From positions 24,265,621-24,329,620 of the forward strand of contig OZ024870.1 of NCBI GenBank assembly GCA_964017185.1: a stretch of DNA of 64,000 nucleotides, read 5' to 3'. The notes below the pieces were generated by a model. The model did no database searches. It worked only from the letters and a program-made list of their open reading frames with translations, and was not told the DNA's origin. This stretch comes from Rugalucina vietnamica. Its lineage: Eukaryota; Mollusca; Bivalvia; Lucinida; Lucinidae. Made by a program: the position numbers and the translations under genes. Below are positions 10,981-23,300 of this stretch, piece by piece (position 1 is the stretch's first letter; every line of letters starts with the position of its first letter).

Positions 10981-11189
10981 TTTTTGTTTCTGCTCACAAA
11001 AGCATGCTGTACAACATCCATTATAGACGCCAGCTAACAGCTTGACATGTGGGAACTAGATTCTTGAGAAATTTTGTTATTCAGGCAGTGAACGACAAAA
11101 AGGACTTACAACTATTTGCTTACCATCACTTACCTGTCATTTTCAAAGGGGGAGCATGATGTCCTAGTGGTAGAGAATCAGACCACAAA

Positions 11190-11300
11190 TGAGCCGTGAC
11201 GGGAGAAAACCAGTCTTTGGGTTTTTCCAACCAGGTCCGACACAAACCTGCCTGTACAGTCACAGAAGAAAGCTAGACGCTTGAAATTTTGGATTTCGAA
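11190..11300. mobile_element. TIR family A, left half only
   Basis: TGAGCCGTGACGGGAGAAAA, then the family segment CCAGGTCCGACACAAACCTG and TGTACAGTCACAGAAGAAAG. The right half is missing. A tRNA-like A-box phrase (TCCTAGTGGTAGAG) just before it (11161-11175) may be part of another decayed SINE. Confidence 0.65.
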
Positions 11301-11596
11301 GAAATGAACGTTATAAGCAATATGCTTCCCTTCAGATCCTTTCATTATGAAGAATCAGTGACAGTCTTGGGGGTCTGATGCCCCGTTTTCAAAAGACCAG
11401 AACAATGTCTCAAAGGTCCTGGTGGTGGTATTTCATGATTAGGGCAATAGCCCAATTTCTTGCACACCAGACAGAAATTGCCACACTTTTTGCCTGGGTG
11501 ATAAAATTGCATCTCCCCCAGGTGTTCTCACCCAGGATGAAAAAACACGCAAAACCTTGAAATAAACCAGATTTTGGGGGTTGTTGTGCAAGAAAA

Positions 11597-11739
11597 AGAA
11601 TCTAATATGGTGTTCTGTTCTAGATGGAAGTTTCCAACCCTCGGGATGACCGTGCTGAGCGGAACCTCGGTTCCGCTCAGCACGGTCATCCCTTGGGTTG
11701 GAAACTTCCATCTAGAACAGAACCCCATATAAGATTCTT
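11597..11739. repeat. Near-perfect 143-bp palindrome with a 2-nt loop
   Basis: The arms are about 70 nt (AAGAATCTAATATGG... and ...CCCATATAAGATTCTT), meeting at GAGCGGAACC-TC-GGTTCCGCTC near 11667. Only a few mismatches are seen (for example ACCCTCGGG against ACCCAAGGG). The arms also read as open frames simply because of the symmetry. Confidence 0.93.
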
Positions 11740-12209
11740 ATAGTATCCTGAGCCTATAACTATTAGAAGTTTTGACTATTTCCTCCATATAGTTTAAAAA
11801 AGACGATTTTAGCGGGGGTGGGGGTCAAAATTTCATATGTGAGAAAAATTAAATTTTTCGCTTTTCCTTGCTTGTAGTCCTTTAATTCCACTACTGTGTC
11901 ATATTTTGGGCATGCAACACTGTGTTAAGTGCGATAAACATGCATTATGCCATTGAAATAAAATTGAAATATTACAATGTCAACATTTTGGGTACAAACC
12001 TTTAGCAGTTACCTGTATAATATTATTGTGTCAGTACTACCAAAGATTAAAGAAGACACTGTTACCTCATGAGAAAACCTAATATTTTTATATGCAAAAC
12101 CATATACCCAGATCTGCGATGACCAGCCAGCTACTCAGAATCCTGTCATTAATTAACGTAACTTCAATCCATCCTCTATGTGTTGCACAGCTTGATTGAA
12201 GTTTGATCT
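11740..12209. other. No gene recognised
   Basis: AT-rich unique-looking sequence, with no frame, repeat or RNA I can support. Confidence 0.4.
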
Positions 12210-12221
12210 AAACCTAAAACG

Positions 12222-12470
12222 GGCGGCCCCCGTGTCCGAGTGGTTAAGGTCGCTGACTTCAGTGCTCTTGATCATTCGATCATCTCACCAATGTGGGTTC
12301 GTGCCTCGCACGGGGCACGAATTCATATGTGAGACAAGCCATGTTCTGCTTTCGGGTGTGTCAGGTGGTTTTTCCCCGGGTACTCCGGTTTTCGCCCCAC
12401 CTACCGATTGATTCGTCTCGATATGAGTGAAAAAGCTCGAAAGACGTAAAACTGAATCCAAAAAAAAAAA
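12222..12470 (+). mobile_element. tRNA-derived SINE, full length with target-site duplication
   Basis: It starts GGCGGCCCCCGTGTCCGAGTGGTTAAGG, split here as head GGCGGCCCCCGTGTCCGAGT. It has a B-box-like GGTTCGTGCCT, the body CGGGTGTGTCAGGTGG and GCCCCACCTACCGATTGATT, and a tail ending in A10. AAACCTAAAAC flanks both sides (12210-12220 and 12475-12485), an 11-bp target-site duplication, so this is a recognisable retroposition event. Confidence 0.93.
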
Positions 12471-12595
12471 GAATAAACCTAAAACATTTTCTCTAGACAC
12501 GGCCCATTGTGACAAAACTTGGGTCACACTGAGCAACCTTGCATGAATATTATTTACCCATATAAACCTGTAACAACACGGCCTTCAGTGTATTT

Positions 12596-12740
12596 ATTTT
12601 TCTGATTCAGTTTAATGTCCCTTTTAAGATTATTTCAGCTCGTATGAGATGGACCAATCAGTAGGTGGGCGAAAACACGCGAACCCAGACAAAAACCGCC
12701 TGGCACACCCGCAAACAGAACTTGGCTTGTCACAAATGTG
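12596..12740 (-). mobile_element. tRNA-derived SINE, 5'-truncated
   Basis: It has the tail side (GATTCAGTTTAATGTCCCTT) and the body (AGTAGGTGGGCGAAAAC, CACACCCGCAAACAGAAC) of the same family. It stops near ACAAATGTG, before the tRNA-like head. Confidence 0.85.
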
Positions 12741-13941
12741 TCCCGTTAAATGGATGTGTCGTAGTGATTCTAATCATAAACTTTATTTTTGGTTCAGTTA
12801 GATTATGGCCGAACATCCTTTAATAGTAACATTTTTTCAGTCATTTTGGGATTTAGCCACGTATTTCTTCTTGTACCCAGTACTCTGGGGAGTTAATGTG
12901 TCTCAGGCACAGCACGGCTCCCCACGATTGGATCAAACACAGGGCCTCCATTTAGAGTCGGTTGCATTAAAGAACCGAAAGATACATATTTTGATGCCTA
13001 ACGTGGTATAATATGCAAATAGTTTTATGAGAATGAATGGCAAACTGTTTAAACATCCTAAAAGTTGGTAATTTGAAACTTCACATCGCTGTATTGTACC
13101 AATGACAAAGACATTTTAAGTTCCCCTAGTACTGGCTAATAGTGGCCATAGACAGTGGTGGCATCGTACCGACGTCTGAAAAGTTGTTGATTTGGAAGTT
13201 AAAACATTTTTTAAAAAAGTAAAACAATCCACCAATGTTACTGTTTGTGGTGCAAGAGGTTACTGGCCGTGTAAACAAGTGGACAATATTAGTATAGAAT
13301 GATTTCAAAAGTTTGTTCCACAGAATGTACAGTACCCTCATTTTCTGAGGAATGGAACATAAAAAGTGGTTATAAATCATGCAGATTTGGGTTAACTTTG
13401 GAAACAAATGTATATATCCATTTTTTGTACTTTATACATGGCTTACATTTTAACTTCTGTTTTGTTTTCTTTTCATTTTTAAGTTTAAAACAATTTCACA
13501 TACTTGGGCTCTAGTACTGAGATAACATTTTGGGCTGTAGGGTAGTGTTCCCCCCGGAGTCCCAGAACGCCATTCACATATTTTATGTAAAATATGACAA
13601 TGCATTCACATGCAAAAGGATTTCTTGGGACTCGGGGGGGGGGGGGTGGGGAACAATGTTAAATAAATACATTTCTATTTTTCTATATGTTTAATACAAA
13701 ATATGCCCATTTAAACCCAAAAATAAAGCAATACATCTTTTGAAACAAAAACCTCAATCCAATATCATGAACTATGGACTACTAGCAAGCATGTATAAAA
13801 AAACAAAAGCGTTTGACCAAAATTTATCTTTCTCAAAATCTGAGGCATCTATACATTATAACTCCCATTACCACCGTCAGAGGTCATTTGTATTTGTTCT
13901 TGTATTTGTATATTGTAAATTTGAATAAATATGTTTACATT
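12741..13941. other. No gene recognised; poly-G run
   Basis: Short frames only. A G-run lies at about 13626-13641, within a locally mirrored GGAGTCCCAGAACG / TTGGGACTCGGGGG context at 13555-13640 that may be a decayed inverted repeat. Confidence 0.4.
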
Positions 13942-14061
13942 TAGTAGAAGAGGAATTGTACTATCCGAGTAGCGAAAACAAAGGGGCTTATCAGCTGTGC
14001 ATGACTGCACAGCTGATCTGCGCCTTTGTTTTCGCATAGAAAAGTCCAGTTTTCTCTCAGA
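13942..14061. mobile_element. TIR family A, right-hand part
   Basis: TAGTAGAAGAGGAATTGTAC, TATCCGAGTAGCGAAAACAA, then the central palindrome around CAGCTGTGCATGACTGCACAGCTG and CGCCTTTGTTTTCGC, ending in a decayed right TIR (GTTTTCTCTCAGATTA). Confidence 0.75.
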
Positions 14062-14522
14062 TTAGTAAAGACGTACTGGGTTTGAATTCCACTGCTCTAG
14101 AGTTGTGTCCTTGAACAAAACACATTAATCTCCTATAAGCAGCCATGGCATAGTGGTAGTCACTCGCTATGTAATCATGTGTTTGATCACAATATTCTTT
14201 GATCTTTTGAATGAAAATTTAAACTTAGGTCCCGACTCCATGTTAGCTTAGCTATTGAACAAAATGTTAAGCTCCAATTTAGCCAGTCGACAACAACCTA
14301 CATTAACTCCCTACAGGATTGGTTAATACCTACGAAGCAGGGGCTCTGTCCCATCTTGACTGAAAAATTGTTGACAGGTTAAACCATAAAAAAAAGATTT
14401 TCTTTTTGAAATGCAGTTTCATCTTGATGCCTTTCATACATTTATGAACTTATCTTATTAAATATTGTTCTAAGTTTTAATAAAGTAATAGTTTTTAAGA
14501 TGTTGGGTTTTGTGTTGTCATA

Positions 14523-14795
14523 GAGTATCTTACACAAGTGGTCATTTCATATGAAATTTATTAAACGAGCCTTCATATGAAATGACCATGAGTGTAAGAT
14601 TCGTTTTATCATATGACTTTTAAAAATAGGATTTTATCGCTTTCAAAGTGGACATATTTTAAACGAAAATTTACATTGTTGTTACGGACGTCATCAATGA
14701 CGTTACGAATTCCGACAAAAGTGTTAATACACGTGTGATCATATCACTTTTATAACATGATGTTATCCACTGGAAAACAGCCACCTTTTATGATA
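14523..14795. mobile_element. Palindromic family C, copy 1
   Basis: ATCTTACACAAGTGGTCATT and its inverted partner (AAATGACCATGAGTGTAAGA) form a hairpin at 14526-14602. Then come GATTTTATCGCTTTCAAAGT, ACATTGTTGTTACGGACGTC and TTATCCACTGGAAAACAGCC. The whole is repeated in reverse orientation at about 41920-42207. Confidence 0.82.
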
Positions 14796-14844
14796 AATTA
14801 TGGTAGGTAACTTGCTGGAGTGTAAAAATTCTATCAACATCTCA

Positions 14845-14958
14845 GTGAGGCGGTTCTAACAAGTAGCCACAATCTACGTTTTGGAGCAAAAATAAGAAAA
14901 AAGATATACCCCTGCATACCCCTGCATTCTATATATTGCATGGACATGTTTTCCTGAT
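14845..14958. mobile_element. TIR family B, right half
   Basis: AGTGAGGCGGTTCTAACAAG, AGCAAAAATAAGAAAAAAG, CCCCTGCATACCCCTGCAT and the terminal GCATGGACATGTTTTCCTGA. The left half is absent. Confidence 0.75.
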
Positions 14959-15324
14959 GGCATTCATTGTCTTGTGTGTGTGTGTGTCTGTGTTCAGAGA
15001 CTCAAGCGAAGACTGCGTCTTCAGTTCCACAAAGATTCCGAGCAGATTTGGTTGGTTGATATGGGGTTTAACATACCACCAACAGTTAATTTCATTTGGA
15101 GATTGGACCTCAATTGTTTATAGTCTCTTTCCAAACAGATTTAGACAACTGCAATTGAGCAGGGAATTCTATCACATCTTCAATATTTGCAGGGAACCGT
15201 GACTTGAATGAGCTTTAAATCCACAACAACTATAGAGGGTGCCTTTGAGTGTCTTGTGCTTGATCTGATCCTTCATTAGCTTGCTTCCTCTCACGTGAGG
15301 GATTGCTGGTCTTTGGACCTGATA

Positions 15325-15544
15325 TTTTTTTAATTCAGTTTTACGTCCCTTTCAAGATTATTTAAGCTCATATGAGATGGGCCAATTAGTAGGTGGGAGA
15401 AAATGGGAGAACCCTGAGAAAAAACACCTGGCACACCCGCAAGCAGAAATTGGTTCGTCTCACGTGGTCAGAGCGGGGCTCAAACCCATACCAGACACAG
15501 AGATATGATCAAGTGATTATGAAACAGCCGCCACGGGGGCCGCC
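15325..15544 (-). mobile_element. tRNA-derived SINE
   Basis: Minus-strand head GGCGGCCCCCGTGGCGGCTG (decayed A box), B-box remnant GGTTTGAGCCC, body and tail as in the copy at 1037. The tRNA-like half is more degraded than the body. Confidence 0.85.
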
Positions 15545-15786
15545 CCTGTCATTTTACTAAGATAACTCAAAATATTGGTAAATTGCCTCTGAGATTCCTA
15601 GCTACCAGGAACAGTATACTCGTGTAAATGTAAATCACAACTTTCGTATGGAAAGAAATGAAACTACGAATTCATTTGAAGCAATTTATTAAGCTAAATA
15701 AAATATTTTTCAATCACAACCTATAAATCTGGAGCTAAAATGCCATAGCAACAGTACACTTAAACAATGCAGTTATTGCAAATATT

Positions 15787-16022
15787 TGAGCCGCATCGTG
15801 AGAAAACCGGATTTTTGCCAATGCGAAAACAAAGGCGCTGATCAGCTTCGCAGTAACTGCAAGCTGATCAGCGCCTTTGTTTTCGCTACTCGGAGAGTAC
15901 GATTCCTCTTCTATTTAAATCCAAAATTTCAAGTGTCTAGCCTTTGTCTGTCACTGTACAGGCCAGTTTGTGTCGGACCTAGTCGGAAACCCCGAACACT
16001 GGTTTTCTCGCGTCGCAGCTCA
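15787..16022. mobile_element. TIR family A, copy
   Basis: TGAGCCGCATCGTGAGAAAA to the inverted GTTTTCTCGCGTCGCAGCTCA. The central palindrome GGCGCTGATCAGCTTCGCAG/CTGCAAGCTGATCAGCGCC is well kept. It lies downstream of the IF gene's 3' end. Confidence 0.9.
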
Positions 16023-17344
16023 TTTTATGCTCCAGTCTGAGTTCAAACTTAACCAAAAATATTAACTCTCAGTCATAATAATTGTATATAACTATATGAT
16101 AAGTCTGTATTCTAGTCTAAAAATAAAGGCTACATACACCAACACTCAAGCATAAAACAATGACAAATGTAAAAATTGGGAAAAACCAATGTCAATGGAA
16201 TGTCTATGAATAGTGCACCTTGTGGAATCCATTCAAACTATAATATTTGCAATATATTTGCATTTTATAGCACATATTATGCCAGGATTCATTTGATGAA
16301 CAAATGTTGACCTTTGTTGTTACTATAATTAAAAACCTTTATTGTTCACATAGAAAAATCTTGTATTCGTAAAGAGTTTTTTTAATTTTAACACAGAATT
16401 AAATAACATAAAAATTGATATTGTTTAGCAAAATCTGCAGTCTGTTGACAATAAAGCTCACAATGACTCGGAGTAATAAAATTGAGTACATGATTTGAAT
16501 CCACTCTATTGAAAGCACCTTTTGAAATCGGTAAGTAATGAAGCTATTCACAAACATATACTTTACAAGACATGTTTTGTGAACTATTAACACATCATGT
16601 AACAGATATGAAAGGCAAATTTTATGCAATAAAATATATTCTATATACATGTACAACTATCATATGAGCCAGACCAATCACAAACTGCCTTATTACCCAA
16701 CTTAAGGCCTGTTAATTGATGTTAGCATTAGAGAGTCAAGCGTAAATTTTTGTTCACTGCGCTTTTATTTTACTTCTTGTATTCTTCTAGCTTTACCAAT
16801 AACTCTGAGTAGGCAAAATGCAGTTTTTAGACTTGATGAGGCTCCACTTTTTTAAATGAGATTCAAGAAGAATGACTAATGACTCTGATCAGCTGTCTGT
16901 AAAGGCCAGCTTTAATATGGATAATGGTATCTTTTTCCTTCCAATGCATTTTAAGATGACTATTAAATCATTAATTCACTGGAATGCATTACAATGATTA
17001 GCTTTCCTTGTTCCATATGGTGGTAAACCTTATAACCCTTTGTCAAGTTTTATTCTGACATGTTTTGCTTTTTTGAAAGTGATAAACATTGTTAATTGAG
17101 AACCATAGGTAAGACTGCTTTTTATCAAAAATAAGTCCAAAGTTTACCAATAAACACTCAACTTCATGATATCTGTTCCATTTTCAGAGTTTTTTTATTA
17201 TGGCAAGTAAGTAAATACAAACTGTATTTGTCCACATGATTATATTGTCTTTGTAGCACCCAGTCCACAGTGCTTTACTACGTGTATAATATGTAGTCGA
17301 TGACGTCTTTCTATCGAAGAAAACTTTCTATCCTTTGAACTGAT
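16023..17344. other. Downstream region of the IF gene, candidate 3' UTR
   Basis: No coding frame or repeat recognised. Minus-strand AATAAA matches at 17199-17194 and about 16769-16764 are candidate polyadenylation signals for the long form. Confidence 0.4.
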
Positions 17345-17383
17345 CTATTTGAATTCTATTGTGGAGCATGCCTTCTCTTGTGG
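17345..17383 (-). CDS. IF gene exon 11: C-terminal residues and stop (long form)
   Basis: A strong pyrimidine-tract acceptor (cattctaatttcag) ends at 17384. Twelve codons follow, PQEKACSTIEFK, then TAG at 17347-17345. The KACSTIEF segment fits the last strand of the lamin tail domain (family pattern EEKAT.T). No CaaX prenylation box is present. It is short and rests on frame plus splice site, so it is less certain than the other exons. An AATAAA on this strand at 17199-17194, about 150 nt past the stop, is a candidate poly(A) signal. Confidence 0.72.
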   Translation of the reverse strand, partial: PQEKACSTIEFK

Positions 17384-20300
17384 CTGAAATTAGAATGGGG
17401 CAATTATTTAAAACCATTTGCATTACACTAGAAAGACCCTTGAAAACCTAAGTATACGTTTAGGTATGTGTGTATAAATAACTAAAAATACCAAGATTTT
17501 ATCGTCATTTGAAATAACAGTTATATGATTTTATTGGTCAGCAATGACAAAAAGCACTAGTAGTCTTTGTGTATTTATCTTCCAGTTATCAAGCTATTAC
17601 AGAGAACCTCTGTTAAATGCATCCAAGCTGTTTGAAAACTCATCCTGTACGCTTTTGTTTTTCTCTCTTTTTTGATGTGTTGTCTGTAGTATCATTATTA
17701 TTATTATTATTATTATTATGCCTGGAAATATAAATGTGAAAGTACAGTTCACATGAAATTTGAACGAAGCAATGACTTACTGGTTTGGAGTTGTCTCTCA
17801 GTGTGTAGTCACCGTTGCCTACTCCCCAGTCTCTGCAATCCTTGGGGTCGCCCACTAGGTCATCTCTGCCGCGGCTCTTGTCATCCTTGAAGTCAGCTCC
17901 GAAGATCTGAAAAACAAAAATGTTTGTAAGCTTTTACTACCATATTTCCTTCACATTAATGATAAAAGTGTTTTAAGACAGTATTTTAAGCATGAATGTC
18001 AATCATCTGTTTTGTCATGGGAAATGTTGTACTCTTTGGAATACAAACATTAATTATTATCATGTTAATATGTGGATCAAAATGATTTTCAATTCATTAA
18101 CATTCGCTAGGCCCCGTGGGAAATATTAAACTCCAGGGCGTAGCCGAGGTTATCAATACTCCCCAAGGGACCTTGCGAATGTTAATTAGAAACTATTTTT
18201 GATATCTACTATTGCATAAATTAAACGAAAGAAATACTGATGAACAATACCTTACAGCCTCGTCGTCTTATGCTCGTTCCGGGCAGACTTCAGTTACTAG
18301 CACGTGCTTTGCGTTACTAGGCACCCGGTAACGAGCATAAATAAATGCAGTATATTTATAGCACGCGAGTACGCATATACACAGCTGAGAAACACGTGGT
18401 ATGGAATGGGTGACGCACAATGAATTCTGCCCGAAGTTGAGATGAAAAATTCGAGTTTTCTCTTGTACCATTTACTCTATTGATTGATAGATAGGTGCAG
18501 TCAATGCAGACATTGAACATTTTTTGAATGAAAGTAACATAAGGAATCCAGGTTATTTCGTTTTCGCAAACACTTCAACCCATGAAAACACAATGCGAAA
18601 TAACCATGATTTCTTAGTTACTTTCTTTCAATAAATGTTCAATTTCTGCATTGACTGCACCTATCAGTCAGTAGAAGAAACGCTGTAGGAGAAAACTCGA
18701 TCTAACCCCAACTTCCGTCTCAATTGCAGTGTGTCACCGATTATGTATCGGTTTGTATGTATACAATACCACGTGATTGTCAGTAGTTATATATGTTCAT
18801 TAATAACCGACTTTTTACCTCATTAGTATACGCCTGTTAACATCGCGTGACACGGCGATTTTAGCAATAATTTTACATCTGAGTTATTTTTGTATGTAGC
18901 TACACAGACATGGACTCATTTTATTACTCATCTTGAGGGATATCATTTGATAAAATATTTTGAGAATTGAACCATATATCATCGAAAATCTACACAAATT
19001 ACCTTGACTCCCTGTCCTTTCTTCAGTACATATCCTGCTGGGAAGACAAACCTAGATGTTCCTCGGGGGAATTTTCTTTCCAGACTCCAGTTTCCAATGT
19101 CACAGTCCTAGTAAAGGTAACAATAGACTTTTAAATAGAGCCGCCTCGTGGGAAAACCAACAAAGTGGTTTCCGAACAGGTCCCACACAAACCGACCTGT
19201 ACAGTCACAGAAAAGAGCTAGAAGCTTGAAATTTCGGATTTAAGTAGAAGAGGAACTGTACTATCCGAGTAGCGAAAACAAAGGCGCTGATCAGCTTCGC
19301 AGTTACTGCGAAGCTGATCTGCACCTTTGTTTTCGCCTAGGCAGATTGTTGGTTTTCTCATGTGGCGGCTCAATTATTGGAAGTTATAGTCCTAACAAAC
19401 GTTATTTGACAAGTTAAACTGATAAATAAAAGATAGCCCCTGTAAAACAGCTTGCACGCTGCCAACAGAAAACTTACATAACTCAAGTCAAGAAGAAACA
19501 ATATCATTTTTGCAAGGTTTAGAATAATTCACATTAGATAGGCAACCAAAATGAGTCGCAGCTTAAAAGTGGTAATTTACTACGCATTACTTGCATTTGG
19601 GTAGTTAAAGAACTGAAAGATACGCGTGTGGAGCAAAACAGAACGTGCGTGCACGGTTTCTTGTAGGTGCTTTTACACGTGCATGATCGTTTGAGAAAGA
19701 AAAAAATTTCTACAATTGTGCGTATAAAATTATTTTCTTTTGCAACGTGTTGCCATTAATTTGAACTTGAGCAATAAACATGATAAATAACGGTCATATT
19801 CCCAATTAAACTGCCACGTACAATTACCCGTACACGTTCGTTTTCCTCAACCTCTTTTCTGTTTAAACATTAATAATTGGAAGAAAATGCAATTTTATAG
19901 TCACCTTTGTTGCAGATGTATTCTCTAGTTTCACATAGGATCCGTCATGTGAAAGGTCGGAAATGGACACGGCACACTTCGATGTTTTCTTTACATTAAT
20001 TCTACCGGTGGATTCGCTCATGGCTGCAAAGCAATTTGTCATGTTGTCATTACAATAACTTAATAAATAGTGTATAAACTGCAAAAAATCAAATTACATG
20101 ACTTGATTTTTACTGCTGCTTTAAATGTTTTGTGCAGGCTTTTTGTGTTACCAAAAATATGCTTGGAATTTACTTTGATTTTCAGTGATGCCCAGGCTCT
20201 TTGCATCAAGAAGCAACAAAATGTTGATGGGTACGACTTAAAGTGGCCGTGACACAATGAAAGCCTGTATCCTAGTTGTTTTACTAAGCCAGACTAACAA

Positions 20301-23300
20301 GCACACTGAATGGGCCCGACTGTCCAAAAAACTTACAAGGTACGTTTACAGATACAGCGAATAGCAAACAGTCTGATTAGACTGTGCGACTGCCTATGTT
20401 GATCAGACAATTTATTGTTCGCATTTATCAAAGAAAAATCCATTTTTAATTTTTTCTTTAAATTCTAATAAACTCAAATCGACTGACATCAGTTCAATGG
20501 CTGGGATGATGATACTCTAGCCATGGCGATGTAAAAATCGTCATTTGATGAGATCATGGTTCTCATCATTCACTTAGCATGTGCATATGTATTTTTGTTT
20601 TTATTTCTTGATTGTTTTTCACCTTGCATGCGACCGAAAAGCATGTCACCTTCAACTAGTCTACGCATGCTCTTACTAGTGATCACTACGATGATGTCAA
20701 TTGATGACCAATTTAATCAGGTATGTTAAAAGCATTCCATGAAATAAAAACCAAATAAAAAGCCCCAACAATCTTAAGCATGCGGCTTTATCCGACCACC
20801 AAAGCAACTAAAAATGCAAATTTCAACGGATCAAGGACCATGCTATCGTCGAGCCATATCATGGAATTCCGAAAATGGACATGAGCAGTGCATGTCTTTC
20901 TCATAAACATTTAACCGACTGACCTGCGCTATCCTGATGCGACGGCGAGAATATGCCGCCTCACCTGAGATAACGGCGGTTGTCAATGTGAAAGCAGGCT
21001 GACACGATAAAGGCGTGTTTATATGATAAGGACCAAAACATGAGATGGCTCGTTCTAACTGCATTAATGAATGGTCATGGGTAAAAACAACAAAAATGAT
21101 AAACAATAAATTAATATACCAATGATGTTGCAAATAGAAAACAAGACAAAAAGAATCATAATGATTAAGCAAGATTTCTGGCGTCGCTTTTTCAAAAAGA
21201 AATGCAAACGAAATTTAAAGAATAAATATAAATTAAATAGTGATTTTATGATACTTTGTTCACTCCAGAAACGGATAAACTGATTTGTAATAATAATTTA
21301 ATCACTCCAGAAACGGTTAAGCTGTTTTGACAATTGTTTTAAAATTCTGTTTCTGTTAAGCTCCTAGTAAGGGTAATTCCAGAAAGAACAACGGCAAATT
21401 AGAAAGCATATGGTATTAAATTTATAAGCACATGTGTATTGCTAAAATAAATGGATGCTTGTCGTCGCGAATAAATTTTCGCTGGTACTCGACAAAAGCA
21501 TGCGTCCATCGCAATATAATGCATTGAGTTAATGTATACTGATACACTGGTCCGAAACAGGCTAAGAAAGCGATATTGTAGAAGCATTGGCCGATGAATA
21601 ATTCAACAGCATGTTAGTCCATGTAATTTAGTTCAGACTCAGACTTTCTTTTCTATATATGTGAGCATGGCCTTGCACATAGAGGAAAATGTTATCCAGC
21701 CATATTCTGTTCAAATCAACAAAACAATCACTTTGACCAATAAAACTTCCCGCCATATTTCTTTCTGGAATAACCCTTATAGTCTAAACCTGGACGTTTT
21801 TGGAATTTAGAAAATGGATTAGAAACAGAGTGGTTGGCATGCATCAAACTGCGTTAAACAAAAAATGTTAATTCTAAGCCTTTTTGTGATCTTAAAAGGT
21901 AACACCGATCGCGCTTTTGAAATAACCTAAGAGGAGTAAAATTTAACAATTCATGAACCTTCAATTTGTTCTGCACAAAAAATAGATGAAATAAGGAAGC
22001 TTTCCAGTTAAAGTGTGAAAAAATAAATGGGCAATTTTCAAAGATGAAAAAAAAATACTGTTTATCTCTTTCAGGCTTAGAATCAACATAAAACGAACTA
22101 TTGTTAGCCACACATTTGTTATAGAACACATTCCACAAAAAGGTTTACATCGCTTCAATGACGCCTCTAGTTTACGTTGAAATATAAAACCAGTATATAC
22201 TTACGACGATGTGTCTCTGAGATCTTTCGAGGATGTCGCATTTAAAATTCGAGAAAATGACTCGTGGTTAATCGAATAAAAGATGAAGTCTGATTAATCA
22301 TGAAATCTGTTTGTTGGCTTTGTACTTTTTTCTGGATACGTGGCGGTGCAGTTTTAATGGTCAAACGACTGATTGCTCCACCAGTAATATGATTGTCTCT
22401 GCTTATACTGACTACACAATAATGTATAAACTGAGTGTAAGTTATGCTCGCGCGCAAATAAGGTACTTCGCAGAGCACGCCTGTGTAAGTGATCACATTC
22501 CAATGCATTGAGTGATTTGCGGGCTATAAAGTTTGTTTTGTATACTGACAGATCCATTAAGCTAGTGTGATCATGCATATTGACTGGAAATTTAAACAGC
22601 TGAAATGTCACGTGTAAGGCGTTTAATTTTCACTACGTTGATATGGAAAATCTATTGTGTATACCATTACAAGTCAACCGTTGTAGTCATCCCAAATATT
22701 AAGCATAAATTTGTACCGACAAATGGAAATATGCTATGCTCGTTTTTTTTTTTTTTTTTTTTTTTTTTTCTTCAAGACATGTCGAGACTGTTGCGTCTAA
22801 ATATTACTTTTTGTACCAGTGTACTTACAGCGCCGTTCGGTAAAAGCAACACGAATCTATGTTAATTGTAACTGATCACTCGCATGGCTATTGCTATTAG
22901 CCAGTTAATGAAGACCTGCTTTCGTTCTATTATAGAGGATTAACTATCGCAAGCGCGCAAAATCAAACGCTATTGCAAACATGCATTTTATCAATTTGTA
23001 CAAATTTTCCCTGATATGCTTCCCGATATGAATCCTAGTCAAGGTGTATATGGCAAACGTACTAGCATCGGTGCATCCACATTTCATTTGAGTTCTTAAC
23101 GCCAATAAGAGACAATATTCAGATTATAAGATTTCATTGAATTTCAAGAATTCAAAAAACACAAACCAAAGAAAGAAAAACACTTGATACAAAAGAAGTA
23201 AAATGGTTTGGTATATAAGATCTAGATTTAATTAAGAATCCGTTCCCAAAATCGTGATGCACCAATGCCAACTTAAGAGACAGGAGTGCTCTCTAGAGAG

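Noticed and set aside
11439-11728. Frames of 90 and 66 codons on the minus strand
   Set aside because: They read through the near-perfect palindrome at 11597-11739.
14140-14205. tRNA-Gly-like phrase (GGCATAGTGGTAGT)
   Set aside because: Only an A-box-like match; no B box at the right spacing and no stem pairing that I can support.
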